Source: Litsea cubeba
Lineage: Eukaryota > Streptophyta > Magnoliopsida > Laurales > Lauraceae
Assembly: GCA_012931725.1 (NCBI GenBank)
Contig: CM022949.1
Span: 28,767,640 to 28,831,639 of the forward strand
Length of the DNA: 64,000 bases
Reading direction: 5' to 3'
Made by a program: the position numbers and the translations under genes. Shown here in pieces: positions 1 through 11,085 of this stretch. Under the pieces are notes generated by a model. It searched no databases. It worked only from the letters and a program-made list of their open reading frames with translations, and was not told where the DNA came from. Position 1 is the first letter of the stretch. Each line of letters begins with the position of its first letter.

Positions 1-2997
1 TTGATGGGGCCCACTTAGATGCATGCAATGCATGTCATCCAGATGGATGGAAGATTCATAACCAACAATGCATAGGGTCCAGTTACATGCAACAACTCGT
101 TTCTTCTTTTCCATGCCTGGATGGTTCCTTTCTACACTGTCGGTTGAATGAAAAGCACAATAAGTTATTTGTAGGGAAAAAAAGAGCTTTCTTCGTCTGA
201 TCATCTCTCTCAGTCATGTTCACTCTCCCTATTGCCATCTTCCATCTCCGTCACTCTTGCCCATCTCCATCTCTCTCGCGACTAAACCTAAGAAAACACA
301 TGGCAAACAAAACCCTAGAATCCGACTACTCGTATTCTTTCTCTCCTCCTCCACAACAGATATCATTCTTCATCAAGCTTCGAAATTATTTAAAATCATC
401 CTTTTTAGAATCAATTACTTTTTTCATTACCCGTGTTGGGCATGGGACCCATGTATGGACCTGCTTTTATTTTCTTCTCATTATAGTTAGAAATACTAGA
501 AAATATATTTTTCATTCATGAATTTGACGTCATGTAGGCATGGAGGTTGAGGGTTCAGAACAGTGCGACCACATTGGGGCAACAAGGGATTTACCTGGCT
601 CCCCTTGGGCCCATAGGAATTAGTCCAACGCAAAGGGTTGGTACACCCTCGTTAAAAAAAAAAAAGTTGAAGTGATGTGGTCCCCCGGCCCAATTACCCA
701 TTCAATTCTAGTTTCTTCTCAATCTTTTCATGAAATAGTACGAAATATAATCTGCCCTATATAGAAGACATATAAGCAAAAGTTGTAGGATATGCAGAGT
801 CATTGCCTTTCTATAAATAAAAATCTTAACTTAACTTATCAAGCTTATAATTAAATTTTATAATTAATAGTAAAAAAATATTCTCTTTCTAAAATCTAAA
901 TTTTTGGCTATTACAAAATTTATCACTAAAGCAGAAACTAATATATATGTAGCATTCATAAATTAAATCTATAAAAAAATATAATAAAATATTTTATTGA
1001 TTAAGTCAATGTTTCGGTTATTTTATTTTTTTATTTAGATTTTGTTTAATATGCTTGGACATTTCTTTCATATTAACTGGTATGGTTTTTTTTTCTTTTT
1101 ACCCATGTTGGGCACGGCCTGCTTCACTAGTGCAAAGAAGAAGAGAGAGGCCACAATGCATGCCGGAGCGAGAGTAGATTATCTGTTGCCAATTTGGAGG
1201 GAGAGAGAGACAGAGACTGGGTCTTGTTTTCCATGGGGGCTGTACTAGCTAGCCCACATAGCTCTAATGGACTTTTTCAAGGTTTGAGGGGGGCTGAAGC
1301 TCCAAGGTACCCATACATAGGTCCGCCCTAGGGAATATTAAGGGCAGTGTCAACAGCCAGATTTTGCCAGTGTGATTTTTTCCCTCACTTCGGCACTCAT
1401 GCAGCTTTACCACGGTTTGTAGAGGGGGAATGTCAGATTTGCAACTTTTCCTCCATTTAGAGAGGAGGAAAAGTTACATTTGCTGATATCCCACTCATTT
1501 TTATTGCGCCAAATTCAAATTTACTACTTTTACTTTTTGACAAATTTTTATTACTATATAAGATAATTTTTCCCATATAACTTTTTCAATATAAAAAGTT
1601 TGCCTTTTCTAATTGAAACAAGCATATCAAACAGTATATTTATTAAAAGATCTAATCTGAACAACTTTATTTCAAAAAAATCTACTTCAATCGGATCTAT
1701 TTCAAATATATTAGACTTGCCATAGAAACCCTAAGTTTATATTTAAAAAAAAAAAGTAGTCTAGAAAGTGAGCATTTAAAAACGAAAAGAAGGATAGTTG
1801 ACTAGTTGTTTATAAAGTTGCTTTTTAATTACGCTTGTGAGAAACAGATTGACAACTGGCCTGAATTTAAAAACCCCAATGTCAACCCTTCGCTTTAAGT
1901 TGATTGTGTTCATGGGATCACGCTCTCTCGTTTGGCAAATGCTTGGTTCTTGATTTTCAGGAAATAAAAAAAGTGCTTGGTTCTTAATAGTTGAGCTGGC
2001 TTTTTCATAAGTTAAACAATCAAGAAGATAGTTTTCATGATCTTATCTCTATCCCAAAGAAGCTATTTATTGTGTATTTATTATTATTATATTTAAATAT
2101 TAATCATACATGTCCATTCATCATTGTGTGGACCTAAGCCCCTACCCAAGCCCCTACCCGCGACCATACCAAGATGTAAAAGAGTAAAAAGAGAAGGAAA
2201 AAAAGTCGGTTTGCAAGTTTACCCCGTCGGTATTAGCAGGTTATCTCAAAATGCAAGTTTTTCCCCTCTAAGCAATAAAAAAAAAGAGGTAAAGAGTGTG
2301 TTGTTTTAAATATTTGTGTCTATTTGAAAATATTACTTTGGGTTGCCTTTTGTAAAGGGATTCAAATGTCTCAACCTAATTGAATCAAGCATCCACATAA
2401 AACTTTATAAAACAGTCTAATTAAAAATACTTAGAGCATTTTATTTTAACCAATTTTAAATCAAATATACCGAAAAAGAAGACTTTCCAAACAATAGCTT
2501 ACATTTGTTTGAAATAGAGTTGTTCCAATAAGGGCATTTTAAAAATAGATTGTTTTGCATGCCTAATTCAATCTTTTTGGATAATTATGTCTGTTTGAAT
2601 TTGAAAAATCAAGATTGTCGTATTTTCAAAGTTATATGAGTAAAATTATCATATTATAATATGAGTAAAGTTTTCACACAGTGAAATAGTACAGCTATAT
2701 GAGCAAATCTGTATATAAAAAAAGTCACTTGAAAGATGCTAAAAGTCATATACCAACAGGTGTTTAAATTGCTTTAAACACTCATATCTATTTGAAAAGG
2801 CCTCCTTTTGTTACGTTTTGGCAAAAAAAAGACCCAAAGGTCTTAAAATTGATCGAATTATATATTCATATCAAATTTTCCAAACAGTAAGCACCCAAAT
2901 ATCTATTTCAATATAATCAGTTTTAATTGAAATATAACAAAAAAAAGTAAACTTGCCAAATAACACCTATTCTGTTTGACGCTTGTTAGAATTAGTT
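1..2997. other. intergenic, AT-rich, no gene
   Basis: I see no supportable gene. An open stretch at 216-521 has no recognisable domain. A SINE-like piece lies at 541-663 (listed separately). AT-rich blocks near 2295-2480 and 2755-2935 share short ordered matches (TCTATTTGAAAA, then a CTTTTGT run, then a TTGAATCAAGC/TTGATCGAATT block), which suggests an old degenerate local duplication. The remainder is low-complexity AT-rich sequence. Confidence 0.6.
541..663 (+). mobile_element. SINE-like 3' portion with A tail
   Basis: A 120-bp segment ends in GGAATTAGTCC, then GGTACACCCTCGTT and a 13-A tail. The order of short blocks (gATTAGTC, GGTTggtAcACCC, GTTAAAAA) matches the better-preserved tRNA-like SINE candidate at 5905-6056. 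An internal GAGGGTTCAGAAC loosely resembles a pol III B box. No clear target-site duplication is visible, so the boundaries are approximate. Confidence 0.4.
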
Positions 2998-3005
2998 GTT
3001 GCGTC

Positions 3006-3623
3006 TAGGGGTGAGCAATCGGTTAATCGGTCGGTTATTTTAAGAATTTTTTACCAAACCGATTTTTTGACCACTTTAATGTATTAACCGAACCGAACCG
3101 ATTTTTTGTTTTGTAAAACTTTTAACCGAACCGAGCCGAACCGAATTATTTAGGTTCGGTTTTCGGTCGGTTCGGTTAATGTGATGCATTTTGTTGGACT
3201 TAATAATTGCCCAAGTTTTTGAAAATTTAGAACTAGATTGCTATATTATATACATTTCATTTGTGAAATTGGACTTAATTTAGCCCATAAATCCATTATC
3301 CATAAATGATATATCATAGAAGTGCTTGAAAATACATTAAACACAATTACACAAATAGACAATAACCATAAACAATACTCCAACTAACAAGTCTAAAAAT
3401 ATTTAGTGGGCTGGGTAATAAAAATATTTAAAATAAAATTACATATACTTTAATCGGTTAATCGGTTAAATAAAATCATTAACCGAACCGAAATTATATA
3501 ACCGAATTTGCCAGGAAATTTACCCGAACCGAACCGAATTACCCGAAATAACCGAACCGAAATTAAATTTCGGCTATGGTTCGGTTTGGTAAATCGGTCG
3601 GTTCGGTTTTTTGCTCACCCCTA
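3006..3623. mobile_element. hAT-type MITE (618 bp) with CCGAACCG-rich ends
   Basis: The ends are inverted repeats: TAGGGGTGAGCAA on the left, TTGCTCACCCCTA on the right. The subterminal DNA is filled with GGTTCGGTT/AACCGAACC motifs on both sides. The flanks are near-identical 8-bp direct repeats, GTTGCGTC (2998-3005) and GGTGCGTC (3624-3631), with 7 of 8 matching. An 8-bp duplication plus a TA-GGGG start fits the hAT superfamily. There is no transposase, so it is non-autonomous. Confidence 0.85.
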
Positions 3624-3631
3624 GGTGCGTC

Positions 3632-4373
3632 CATGTCTCGCTGAACAGCTAGAGGTACCATAGAATCTTGATTGTAGTTTATTTCCAAGGTTAAATTTAG
3701 TCAAGGACAAACAATGGAGGCTTATTATAGTTAAAGGACAATTTCATTTGTCAATGAAGTAATACAATTCTACCAAAGAAAAAACAAATGAAGTAATACA
3801 AATAAACAAACAATTTAAGAATTTACTCTCCCCGAGGGAGGAATATACAAATCTATTTGCAGTTCTCAAGGAGAAGTAACAAATTGACTTTGACCACATT
3901 GCAAATTATTAGATTTCTGAACCGGGAAACCCACTCCCTTCACATGTTCAAAAGGGTTGATGAAATGCTTCTTGTATGTTTTTTTTTTTTCTCTAGGTTG
4001 GGGCGTTGGGCAATTGGTTGGATGAAATTTTAAACTTGTAGATCCAGAAAATACGTTCTGAACATGTGGGTGATTCCCCACTGTCAACATCACTCAATAA
4101 TGAATGTGTTGGCTAAATGCTTCTTCTATTAGATTATGAATCATGTGAGTCTTTCCAAGTTACATAACTGTGATCATGTGTGAATCGGTCAATCATGAGT
4201 GTGCTGTCAAAATGCTTCTTCCATTAATTTATGAATCATGTCAGTTACTTGTTCATAAAGAAAGCCCTTCCAGAATCTCACTCTCTGTCTCTCTCGAGTC
4301 TCTACTGCGACCGTTACTCTTCTTACTACCGGCCGACACGAAATCCTCATTCAAGTTTCCGTTACGCCAGCAT
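3632..4373. other. intergenic upstream of the glycosyltransferase
   Basis: This stretch has no gene. Two short sequences, 4095-4145 and 4195-4250, are partial duplicates: both carry GTGTTGGCTAAATGCTTCTTC or GTGCTGTCAAAATGCTTCTTC followed by an ATGAATCATGT motif. The last part turns C/T-rich, as is common in plant core promoters. Confidence 0.6.
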
Positions 4374-4380
4374 TATAAAA
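4374..4380 (+). promoter_or_regulatory. TATA box of the glycosyltransferase gene
   Basis: TATAAAA lies in a C/T-rich context ahead of the coding exon. Plant transcripts normally start about 25-35 bp downstream, here about 4403-4412. That places the ATGs at 4398 and 4402 at or before the transcript start and makes the ATG at 4444 (context AAGATGGCC) the first usable in-frame start. Confidence 0.65.
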
Positions 4381-4443
4381 ACCCCCCTCTCCACCTCATG
4401 AATGACGAGGAATCCTTCTCTCGGCCGATCGTTCCGCTTCAAG

Positions 4444-7400
4444 ATGGCCGCAAACACCGAGCTGCTCTCGATTTCCGGCCGCCTTGGACGGCCTCTCACG
4501 GCGCTGCTCCTCATCTCTGCCGTCGCCTTGCCCTGCCTGGTTTTCTACCACGCGGCGCGTCCGGACGTTCCTCTGCCGGCGACGGCCGGAAACGCGTCCG
4601 GAGGTGACGATCCTCTCGGCAAAATCGACAAGTTCTTGGCGAACGAAACAGACGATTCGGTGAGTATCGGCTTCAAATCTGCTTTTCTTCTTCTTGTTTT
4701 CTTGCAATTCCTTCCTACTTTAGTTAGCAAGTCAGCAATTAGCTCTGCAGGGCCGGTTCTGAAGATTTTCAGGCGAGGGCGAGACTAAAAATTAGGCATC
4801 TATATATAAATTTAGTAACGGACTCGTTCATTTTTCAACCAATATCTAACACGTCAAAATTAACTAAAAACTTAACAATCAAAGCATATAAATTCAAACT
4901 TCAATATATAAACATTCAAAATAAAAGGCTCTAATATATAAACAAAACAAATACTTGTAAGTTGTAACAATTCAATAATTCTTTTATATGACAAATATTT
5001 GTAATTTGTAAAAGGTTAAGATGATTAAATGTCGAGCGTACTCATGTAATAATTTTAATATTAATTTTATTTTTCAGTGAATCTCGTCAATCCTTTTTTT
5101 GGGCCCCCTGAAAAATGGGCCCGGGGCGAGCTCACTTCCGGCCCCCCTTCAAGGCCGGCCCTGCTCCTCTTTTAGGTTTTCACTTTCTAATCTGCTTGTG
5201 ATTACTAAATTTCAGCTACTTCTTCGATCGGATTCAGGCTCGCCCTGATACCATGATAAATTTGTTTTTAATCTTGAAGAGTACTGAAAACTGGCCAGAT
5301 TTTTGAACGCATTTGATTGAGATCTGGCTGGATCAATTTTGTTGGATTCAGTAGATTCTGTATTGTATTGTTTGTAGGTTAGAGAGGATGTTAGACTGGA
5401 GAGGGTTTTGCAGGAAGCAGCCATGGAGAACAAGACTGTGATATTGACTACTTTGAATGAAGCATGGGCTGTTACTGGTTCAATTTTTGATCTCTTTCTT
5501 GAGAGTTTCAGAATTGGCATTGGCACTCGCAGGCTTCTAGACCATTTAGTAGTTGTTGCTTTGGACAAGAAAGCGTATGCTAGATGCGTGTCTGTGCATA
5601 GACATTGCTTTGCTCTTACTACTGAGGGAATCGATTTCTCTGGGGAGAAGTTTTTCATGACCCCTGATTATTTGAAAATGATGTGGAGAAGGATAGATTT
5701 CTTGAGGATTGTTCTTGAAAAGGGCTACAGCTTTATTTTCACGGTAACTATTTTTCGATTCTCTTAATGATGTTTTGTTTACTCTAGAGCTTTAAGCTGC
5801 TAAATGTGAATACAAGTGTACATGATCTTCACCTTCATACTTTGAACATGCCAAAATGATGGTTTAATTAACATAGAGTGATCTGATAAAACTACATAAT
5901 AGAGTTTGGTGGAGTGGCATAAGGCATGAGTTTACTCCCTACATCTTGTGTTCGAAACTGCCCCATATTTTTCCCGTGTGGGTTTAGCAGGTACCATGCA
6001 GGGGATTAGTCTCGTTGGGTTAAAGACCTCAGTGATACCCCTGTTATAAAAAAAGCCACCAATACATCTGTGATAGGCTTTAGCCACAAATATGTTTTGC
6101 TTTAGGAATTTCAGTACATACACTTATTCTTCAAAGCTCCTAAATTTCACATGTTGTCTAGGATTGACTATACAGGCATTTAATTTCATTATGAGGAAAG
6201 CAAAACTCAATTTGATAGTTTCATCAACTATATCCATTTCAAGTTCTATTTTGCTATTGTTTCTTTTGCTGTAACTATACATCTGTTGCTTTTCTACTTG
6301 GGGTTAGTAGAATTTGTGTTGTTTGTAATGAAGTTATATTACTCTACATAAATAAATTAGAGGATTTTACGGGAAAAATCCCGGTATACAGCTGTTGGAT
6401 GAAAAGGTTCCCCTTAGTTGAGGCCTTACGAAAGGGTTCCGTCTTCCCATTTTCTTTTTTTTTCTTTTTTTTCTAACTTTGAGAAGCGTCGCTCCTTGTT
6501 TCTTATGGAGAGGAGAAGGAATTGTTTATAAAGGTGTGTTGGAGGATAATGCTCTGACGGAGTGATGTAGATCTTCGCGTCCATGGCCCTGCCGGAGAAC
6601 ACAGCTGTAATAATATATGAGACATTCTAATTATGTCTGCAACTCACAGTTTGGTTCGCACTCTGACTCCCATCACTAGAAGCTATGGATTCTCCAGAAC
6701 CACGCTGCTCCAGCTTTCCAATCAATGCCTTTCCACTCTTACTTTCTGCAGCTATGTTTTCTACAAGTGGACATGGGCTACTGAAGGTTTCCATGTTAAT
6801 TAACAGATAGCAAGAAATCTGGGATTCCAAGTTGAATTAGTTGTACGCCCCAAGGTAATTGCATCTGGAATATAGTGGGAGTTCTTGAAGGAAGACAATA
6901 TAAAGTGAATCTTTGTGAGTTTGGAGGTCAATTTCCAAAGCTCAAGCTCTTTTGAGTGATCTAACTGCAATTATGAGCTGAGGCTGTTGCTTGCTGGATA
7001 TACCTAGCAGTATAAGCGTGCTGCACTTTTCTATTGCCGCTATGATGGCATCATATGTTTCTTGGGTGTGGGCGGGGGTGTTAAGTGTGAGTGCAGGTCC
7101 AGTAACTAAAATTTCTTCTACGGCAGGGCCATGGACGCGAAGATCTGCATCGCTCCTTCGGAGCATTATCCTCCAACACACCTTTATAAACAATTCCATA
7201 TCCTCTCTGTAAGAAACGAGGAGTGACACTAGTGTCACCTAAGTCAGAGACAAGCGACGCTAGCATCACTCCCCTCAAAGTTTAAAAAAAAAAAAAAAAT
7301 TTGGGATGAAGGAACCCTTTCGTAAGGCCCCAACTACGGGGAACCTTTTCGTGCAATGGCCATTTACTGGGAATTTTCCCGTAAAATCCTCAATTTAATA

Positions 7401-8707
7401 CGGTTGTGGTTCACAACCTTTAGCTTTCTTTCAGATTTTTAGCATGCCAAAATAATGGTATACCTGGAAAATGGCAGTTCAGTAGCAGAAAAATGCGACC
7501 ACTAATAGACTTCACTACGTATCAAAGTACTAATACATCTATGATAGCCTTGAAATGCAAATGAACTCTTCATTTCGTTATGACCCAGAAAAATGTGACC
7601 ACTAATACTTGTTTTGGTTTTACTGATTTCGTTATGACCCTTTTGCACTCTTCATTCCGTTCTGCACATGCAAAAGATCGTTTTGGTGCTGAGCGAGGAC
7701 AGTATGCCTTATCTTTGATACTCTCTCAGAAAGTAAGTTTTCCCATTAGGTGTGGGCTTACATAGATCACACAGCTTTCCAGATTAGTCTAGACTGTAGA
7801 TTTGTGATGAGTGGATAGGAATTTTTCCATGATGAGGGCTATGTACAAGTGGATCTAACCCTTATCTAGTTGTTACAACTGTTACATGGGCCAGTTCACA
7901 GTTATTGCCTGGCTCATAAGCCCAAGTTCTTCTAGTGATCTGTAAGGGCCAATTCCTCTGTGTCTCTACAACTTTATGAACATTGCTTTTCCTAGACATG
8001 CCTAATAATATGATAAATGGAAGACATACCGGCACAATTGTTTAGGCTTTTGTGTTCTGCGTCTTCTTTTACCATTCATATCTTTCAGTAGAAGCTTCAT
8101 TGAACCAAGGAAAGGAATTTATCTGTAGCACTGTACATGTTTTAATATTTTCACATTTGTTGTATATGGACTTGGGTATTATATTTCAATGATTTTCTGT
8201 TGATGTTCTTTTTTTCTCCAGGATGCTGATATCATGTGGTTTAGGGATCCGTTTCCACGATTTTATGCGGATGCAGATTTTCAAATAGCATGTGATCGCT
8301 TTGTAGGAAAATCTTCTGATTTAAACAATATGCCAAATGGAGGATTTAAGTATGTGAAGTCCAGTAATCGCACTATAGAGTTCTACAAGTTTTGGTACTC
8401 ATCCAGAGAAGCCTATCCCGGAAAAAATGAACAAGATGTTCTGAACTACATTAAATTTCATCCATTCCTTACTGAAATAGGACTGAAAATGAGATTTTTG
8501 GATACTGCTTTCTTTGGTGGGTTTTGCGAACCCAGCAGAGATTTGAGTAAAGTCTGTACAATGCATGCAAATTGCTGTGTTGGTCTAGATAGGAAATTAC
8601 AGGACTTAGGAGTCATGCTAGAGGATTGGCGGAGGTTTATGTCTTTGCCATTTAGATTAAAAAGATCACCTAAATCATCTTGGAGGGTACCGCAAAATTG
8701 CAGGTAA
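4444..8707 (+). CDS. nucleotide-diphospho-sugar transferase family protein (DUF271, PF03407-type), three exons
   Basis: The coding sequence is join(4444..4659, 5378..5743, 8222..8707), 355 residues, with both junctions in phase 0 (donors GTGAGT and GTAACT; acceptors TTTGTAG and TCTCCAG). Residues about 17-36 form a hydrophobic signal anchor, typical of a type II Golgi enzyme. From about residue 73 the sequence follows the plant At4g15970-like family: NKTVILTTLNEAWA, a VVALDKKAYARC stretch, DFSGEKFFMTPDYLKMMWRR, then D195-A-D197 in FTDADIMWFRDPF, which is the metal/UDP-sugar binding DxD. It continues with NGGFKYVKS, FYKFWYSSRE, FLDTAFFGGFCEPS, CTMHANCC and ends WRVPQNCR. Length and ending match the family. 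The acceptor sugar is unknown. Intron 1 holds a hAT-like element; the 2.5-kb intron 2 holds a SINE and a foldback element, and it ends exactly at the DxD codons. The terminal CAGGTAAGA is also a perfect donor, so a further short exon is possible. Confidence 0.9.
4748..5163. mobile_element. hAT-like MITE in intron 1 of the glycosyltransferase
   Basis: The terminal inverted repeats are CAGGGCCGG (left) and CCGGCCCTG (right), bracketing an AT-rich core with a GGGCCC-rich right end. The ends resemble those of the 926-bp element at 17467-18392, which has a clear 8-bp duplication. Here the flanks TAGCTCTG and CTCCTCTT do not match convincingly, so the insertion is old or the edges are slightly off. 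It lies wholly within intron 1 and leaves both splice sites intact. Confidence 0.6.
5905..6056 (+). mobile_element. tRNA-derived SINE candidate in intron 2
   Basis: GGTGGAGTGGCATAAGG resembles a pol III A box, and GTGTTCGAAACTGCC 35-40 bp later resembles a B box (GGTTCGAATCC). The body continues with GTGGGTTTAGCAGGTACC and GGATTAGTCTCGTTGGG, and ends CCCCTGTTATAAAAAAA. This A-box/B-box/tail layout is that of plant tRNA-related SINEs. No target duplication was recognised. The pieces at 541-663 and 26741-26810 share its 3' half. Confidence 0.55.
6360..7391. mobile_element. foldback (long-TIR) element with a receptor-kinase fragment, in intron 2
   Basis: The 1,032-bp element has inverted arms of roughly 235-270 bp (6360-6596 and 7123-7391), starting GAGGATTTTACGGG and ending CCCGTAAAATCCTC. 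The arms pair through GCCTTACGAAAGGGTTCC. Each arm contains a segment that reads as the glycine-rich ATP-binding loop of a plant receptor-like kinase: GEGIVYKGVLEDNALTE on + (about 6510-6560) and GYGIVYKGVLEDNA on - (about 7205-7165). The 525-bp centre has short open frames but nothing I recognise. The 9-bp flanks agree at only 6 of 9 positions. Long TIRs plus host gene fragments fit a Pack-MULE or foldback element. No transposase is present. Confidence 0.8.
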
Positions 8708-10529
8708 GAATCAGTGGTTTTTGGAAAGTCATCCAAATTCAAGGCCTACTCTTATTTAACCTTTTGCCAATAAGGATGTGTTTGGCTGCACAACAAATTG
8801 CAATCTGTCTCAATATTTCAGCGGAGTGGATGGTTACAGGTTATGCCTTGTGATAATTGTCTTACAGAAACTAGAAATCACATTGATAATAATCATTTGG
8901 ATAGGAAAACGCAGATAATAATCTGCTATCTTCTCTGCGCTAAAGGCGACCGAATGCAATTTGGGGTACAAAAAAAAATAAAATAATGTCAAATACTTTT
9001 CATTATTTTTTTAATCACTTAACTATTTTTTCTGACATTCTTCTAATGTTAACCCCATGGCCATTTTCTTTCAGTATGTCTTCACCCCATCATTAGGATT
9101 TGCTCACAAACATAACTCCTGGAGGAAAAATAATGATACATGCATTCAATTGTGTATACTTGGGCCAGTTAAACCTTTTGTAAAGGTAATGTTTTACAGT
9201 TCGGTGGTGTTTGTGTTTTTTCCTATTTGTTTAATTTTGATCAATTTTTTAATGGATGATTTGATACATACATGCTCCTTTTCTTTTTTCCTTGGGGCTG
9301 TAGTTTGAAATTGTAGTCAAATAATGCGTCACTTTAAGCAAATTCTATTTAAATTATGGTTAAAAGTCAAAACATGATGGGATATTGTAAAACTTATTTT
9401 ATGCAAGGAAAGGTTACACATTACTGTACTGAAATTTTCATGAGCAGCTGGGCCACTATTTCATAACAAACAGTTTAGTTTGTGGGTACCACTTGGGGTC
9501 GCTCGATTGGTAGGCCCCCCAACTTGACACTCATCTTATTCCTACCTATATTCATCGTTGGATTAATCATACAAAGAACACAAATATGCACTTCAACCAA
9601 GGGCTGAAAATTGTCTAACTTTTGAGGCATTTTATGAAACAACTAAGATGATAAGAAGGTTCCAATTTTTCATACACCCTTGGCCATACATAGACCTTAC
9701 CTGAAACTGAGAGTTTAAGAGTAGCATGTTGTTCAAACCCCAATTATCTTTTGATTTCTTTTTTTGTGTTTCTTCTTTGAATCCCATGGAAGAGGATATA
9801 GAGGAAAGAGACGATTCATCAAATGCCACCCTCACCATAGAACTCTTGGAAATACTCAGTCTTAGGCCTGAGATTTTTTGAAAGCGCCTAACAATGCGAG
9901 CAAATACTGTACTTATTGAAAGCTTATAACACTAGCTTAATTTCTATCAGTCTATCATCCAATCTTTCTACCCCCACAATTTTTTTCTTCTTTCCAAATC
10001 CTTACCTGCTATTATATATATTTCATTTCTGGCATCGGTCCTTCCTGTGTAGTAGATCTGTAGCCATCATCGAGCTTCTTAGCTTTTATCCACTTCACTT
10101 TGTATCCTGTAGATAGGCTAAATTAACTCTTCTTTTCATTGTATTGATCGACTCCATGCTGTTGCCGGTCAAAATTTCTATATTCCAAGGAATCCTCCTC
10201 TTCTTCTTGGTTAACCTCTTTACCTTAATTTTCATTCATCTAGATTGGCGTAGGAACCTTGACAAATTATGCTGTAGGAACCTTGACAAATTATGTTGTA
10301 GTTCTAACAAAAGTTTTACACTGGTTGTCAACCTACTAGACACAACCCTCCTTTATACTGGCTTGGGACTGGAAACGACTAATCAATCTTGCATACCACA
10401 CCCACCTCTCCCATCTCCTGGATGTCAATGCATCCATTTTCAATCAAGATGCCATCTTAATTTTTCCCTCCTTGTGCTAATGCACCTTGAAATGGGCTTA
10501 GAGTGCTTCCTGCTACCTCTCTGACTCAA
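8708..10529. other. 3' flank of the glycosyltransferase and intergenic DNA
   Basis: No gene is supported after the stop codon. The region is AT-rich with several T runs that could serve as cleavage/polyadenylation context. A 24-bp perfect-core tandem duplication (GTAGGAACCTTGACAAATTA unit) occupies 10250-10297. Open frames at 9057-9308 and 10144-10524 have no family signature. Confidence 0.55.
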
Positions 10530-11085
10530 TGTTAATAGCCTAATGCTTTGGAATTATTTTCGCTCTGAATTTTGATGACACACTCCTCTTTTGGTTGAGT
10601 GTGGCAAATGTAGAATTCATACCTTTGTGGATCCTTTTTCATGGGATACTTGGAACCACTTCTATAAGGCTCAGTTTAATGATTGACCTGCATTCTTGAT
10701 AGAATGGTGAATCCATCTGGGCCAAGAACGTTCTCTCTTGCTGATACAAAAACTGTTTCTCTAATTTCCTCTAAGAAAAGTTGGTCTAGTTTCATCTTTT
10801 CTTCCAATGGAATTTCATCAAATTGAATATCATCCAACTTTTTCTTTGACCACGTTTACTTTCTATACATATTTTGGAAGTGTTAGATACTCATATGCAC
10901 AATCCAACCTTTGCCATCCATTACTACTCCATCAGTTTTTAATTGAAAGATGTAGTTCCACTTCCTTCTTGCACTAGGTATTCAATCAAGAAAGCTGTAC
11001 TCTTGTTAACCCTTTCAATCATGGAGCCCATGATTTTTGTCTACACAAAACCTCTTCGTGCATAAAGATAGATTGGATTTCATCT
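10530..11085 (-). pseudogene. LINE (L1-type) ORF2 remnant, reverse-transcriptase N-terminal part
   Basis: Read on the minus strand from 11085, broken frames follow the order of a plant LINE ORF2. A piece EEVLCRQKSWAP matches the EE..WRQKSR..WLK motif. About 100 bp on, RKWNYIFQLKTDGVV matches the R..N.I..L...DG.. motif. Then LFLEEIRETVFVSARENV runs into LGPDGFTI, matching FSEEEI..A......KAPGPDGF, followed by a shifted FYQECRSIIK and MNSTFATLNQK (N.TFI.LIPK). Stops and frameshifts interrupt it and the polymerase catalytic core is absent. This is an old, dead fragment. Confidence 0.8.

Noticed and set aside
216..521. 101-residue frame, with an inner ATG at 301
   Set aside because: No family motif and no convincing splice partners; composition looks like random T/C-rich sequence.
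4170..4607. 145-residue frame overlapping the glycosyltransferase promoter and exon 1
   Set aside because: Out-of-frame shadow across the TATA box with no domain.
4402..4788. Reading frame starting at ATG 4402 and running through 4788 as a separate protein
   Set aside because: It is exon 1 of the glycosyltransferase read into intron 1. The upstream ATGs sit at or before the expected transcript start, so 4444 was preferred.
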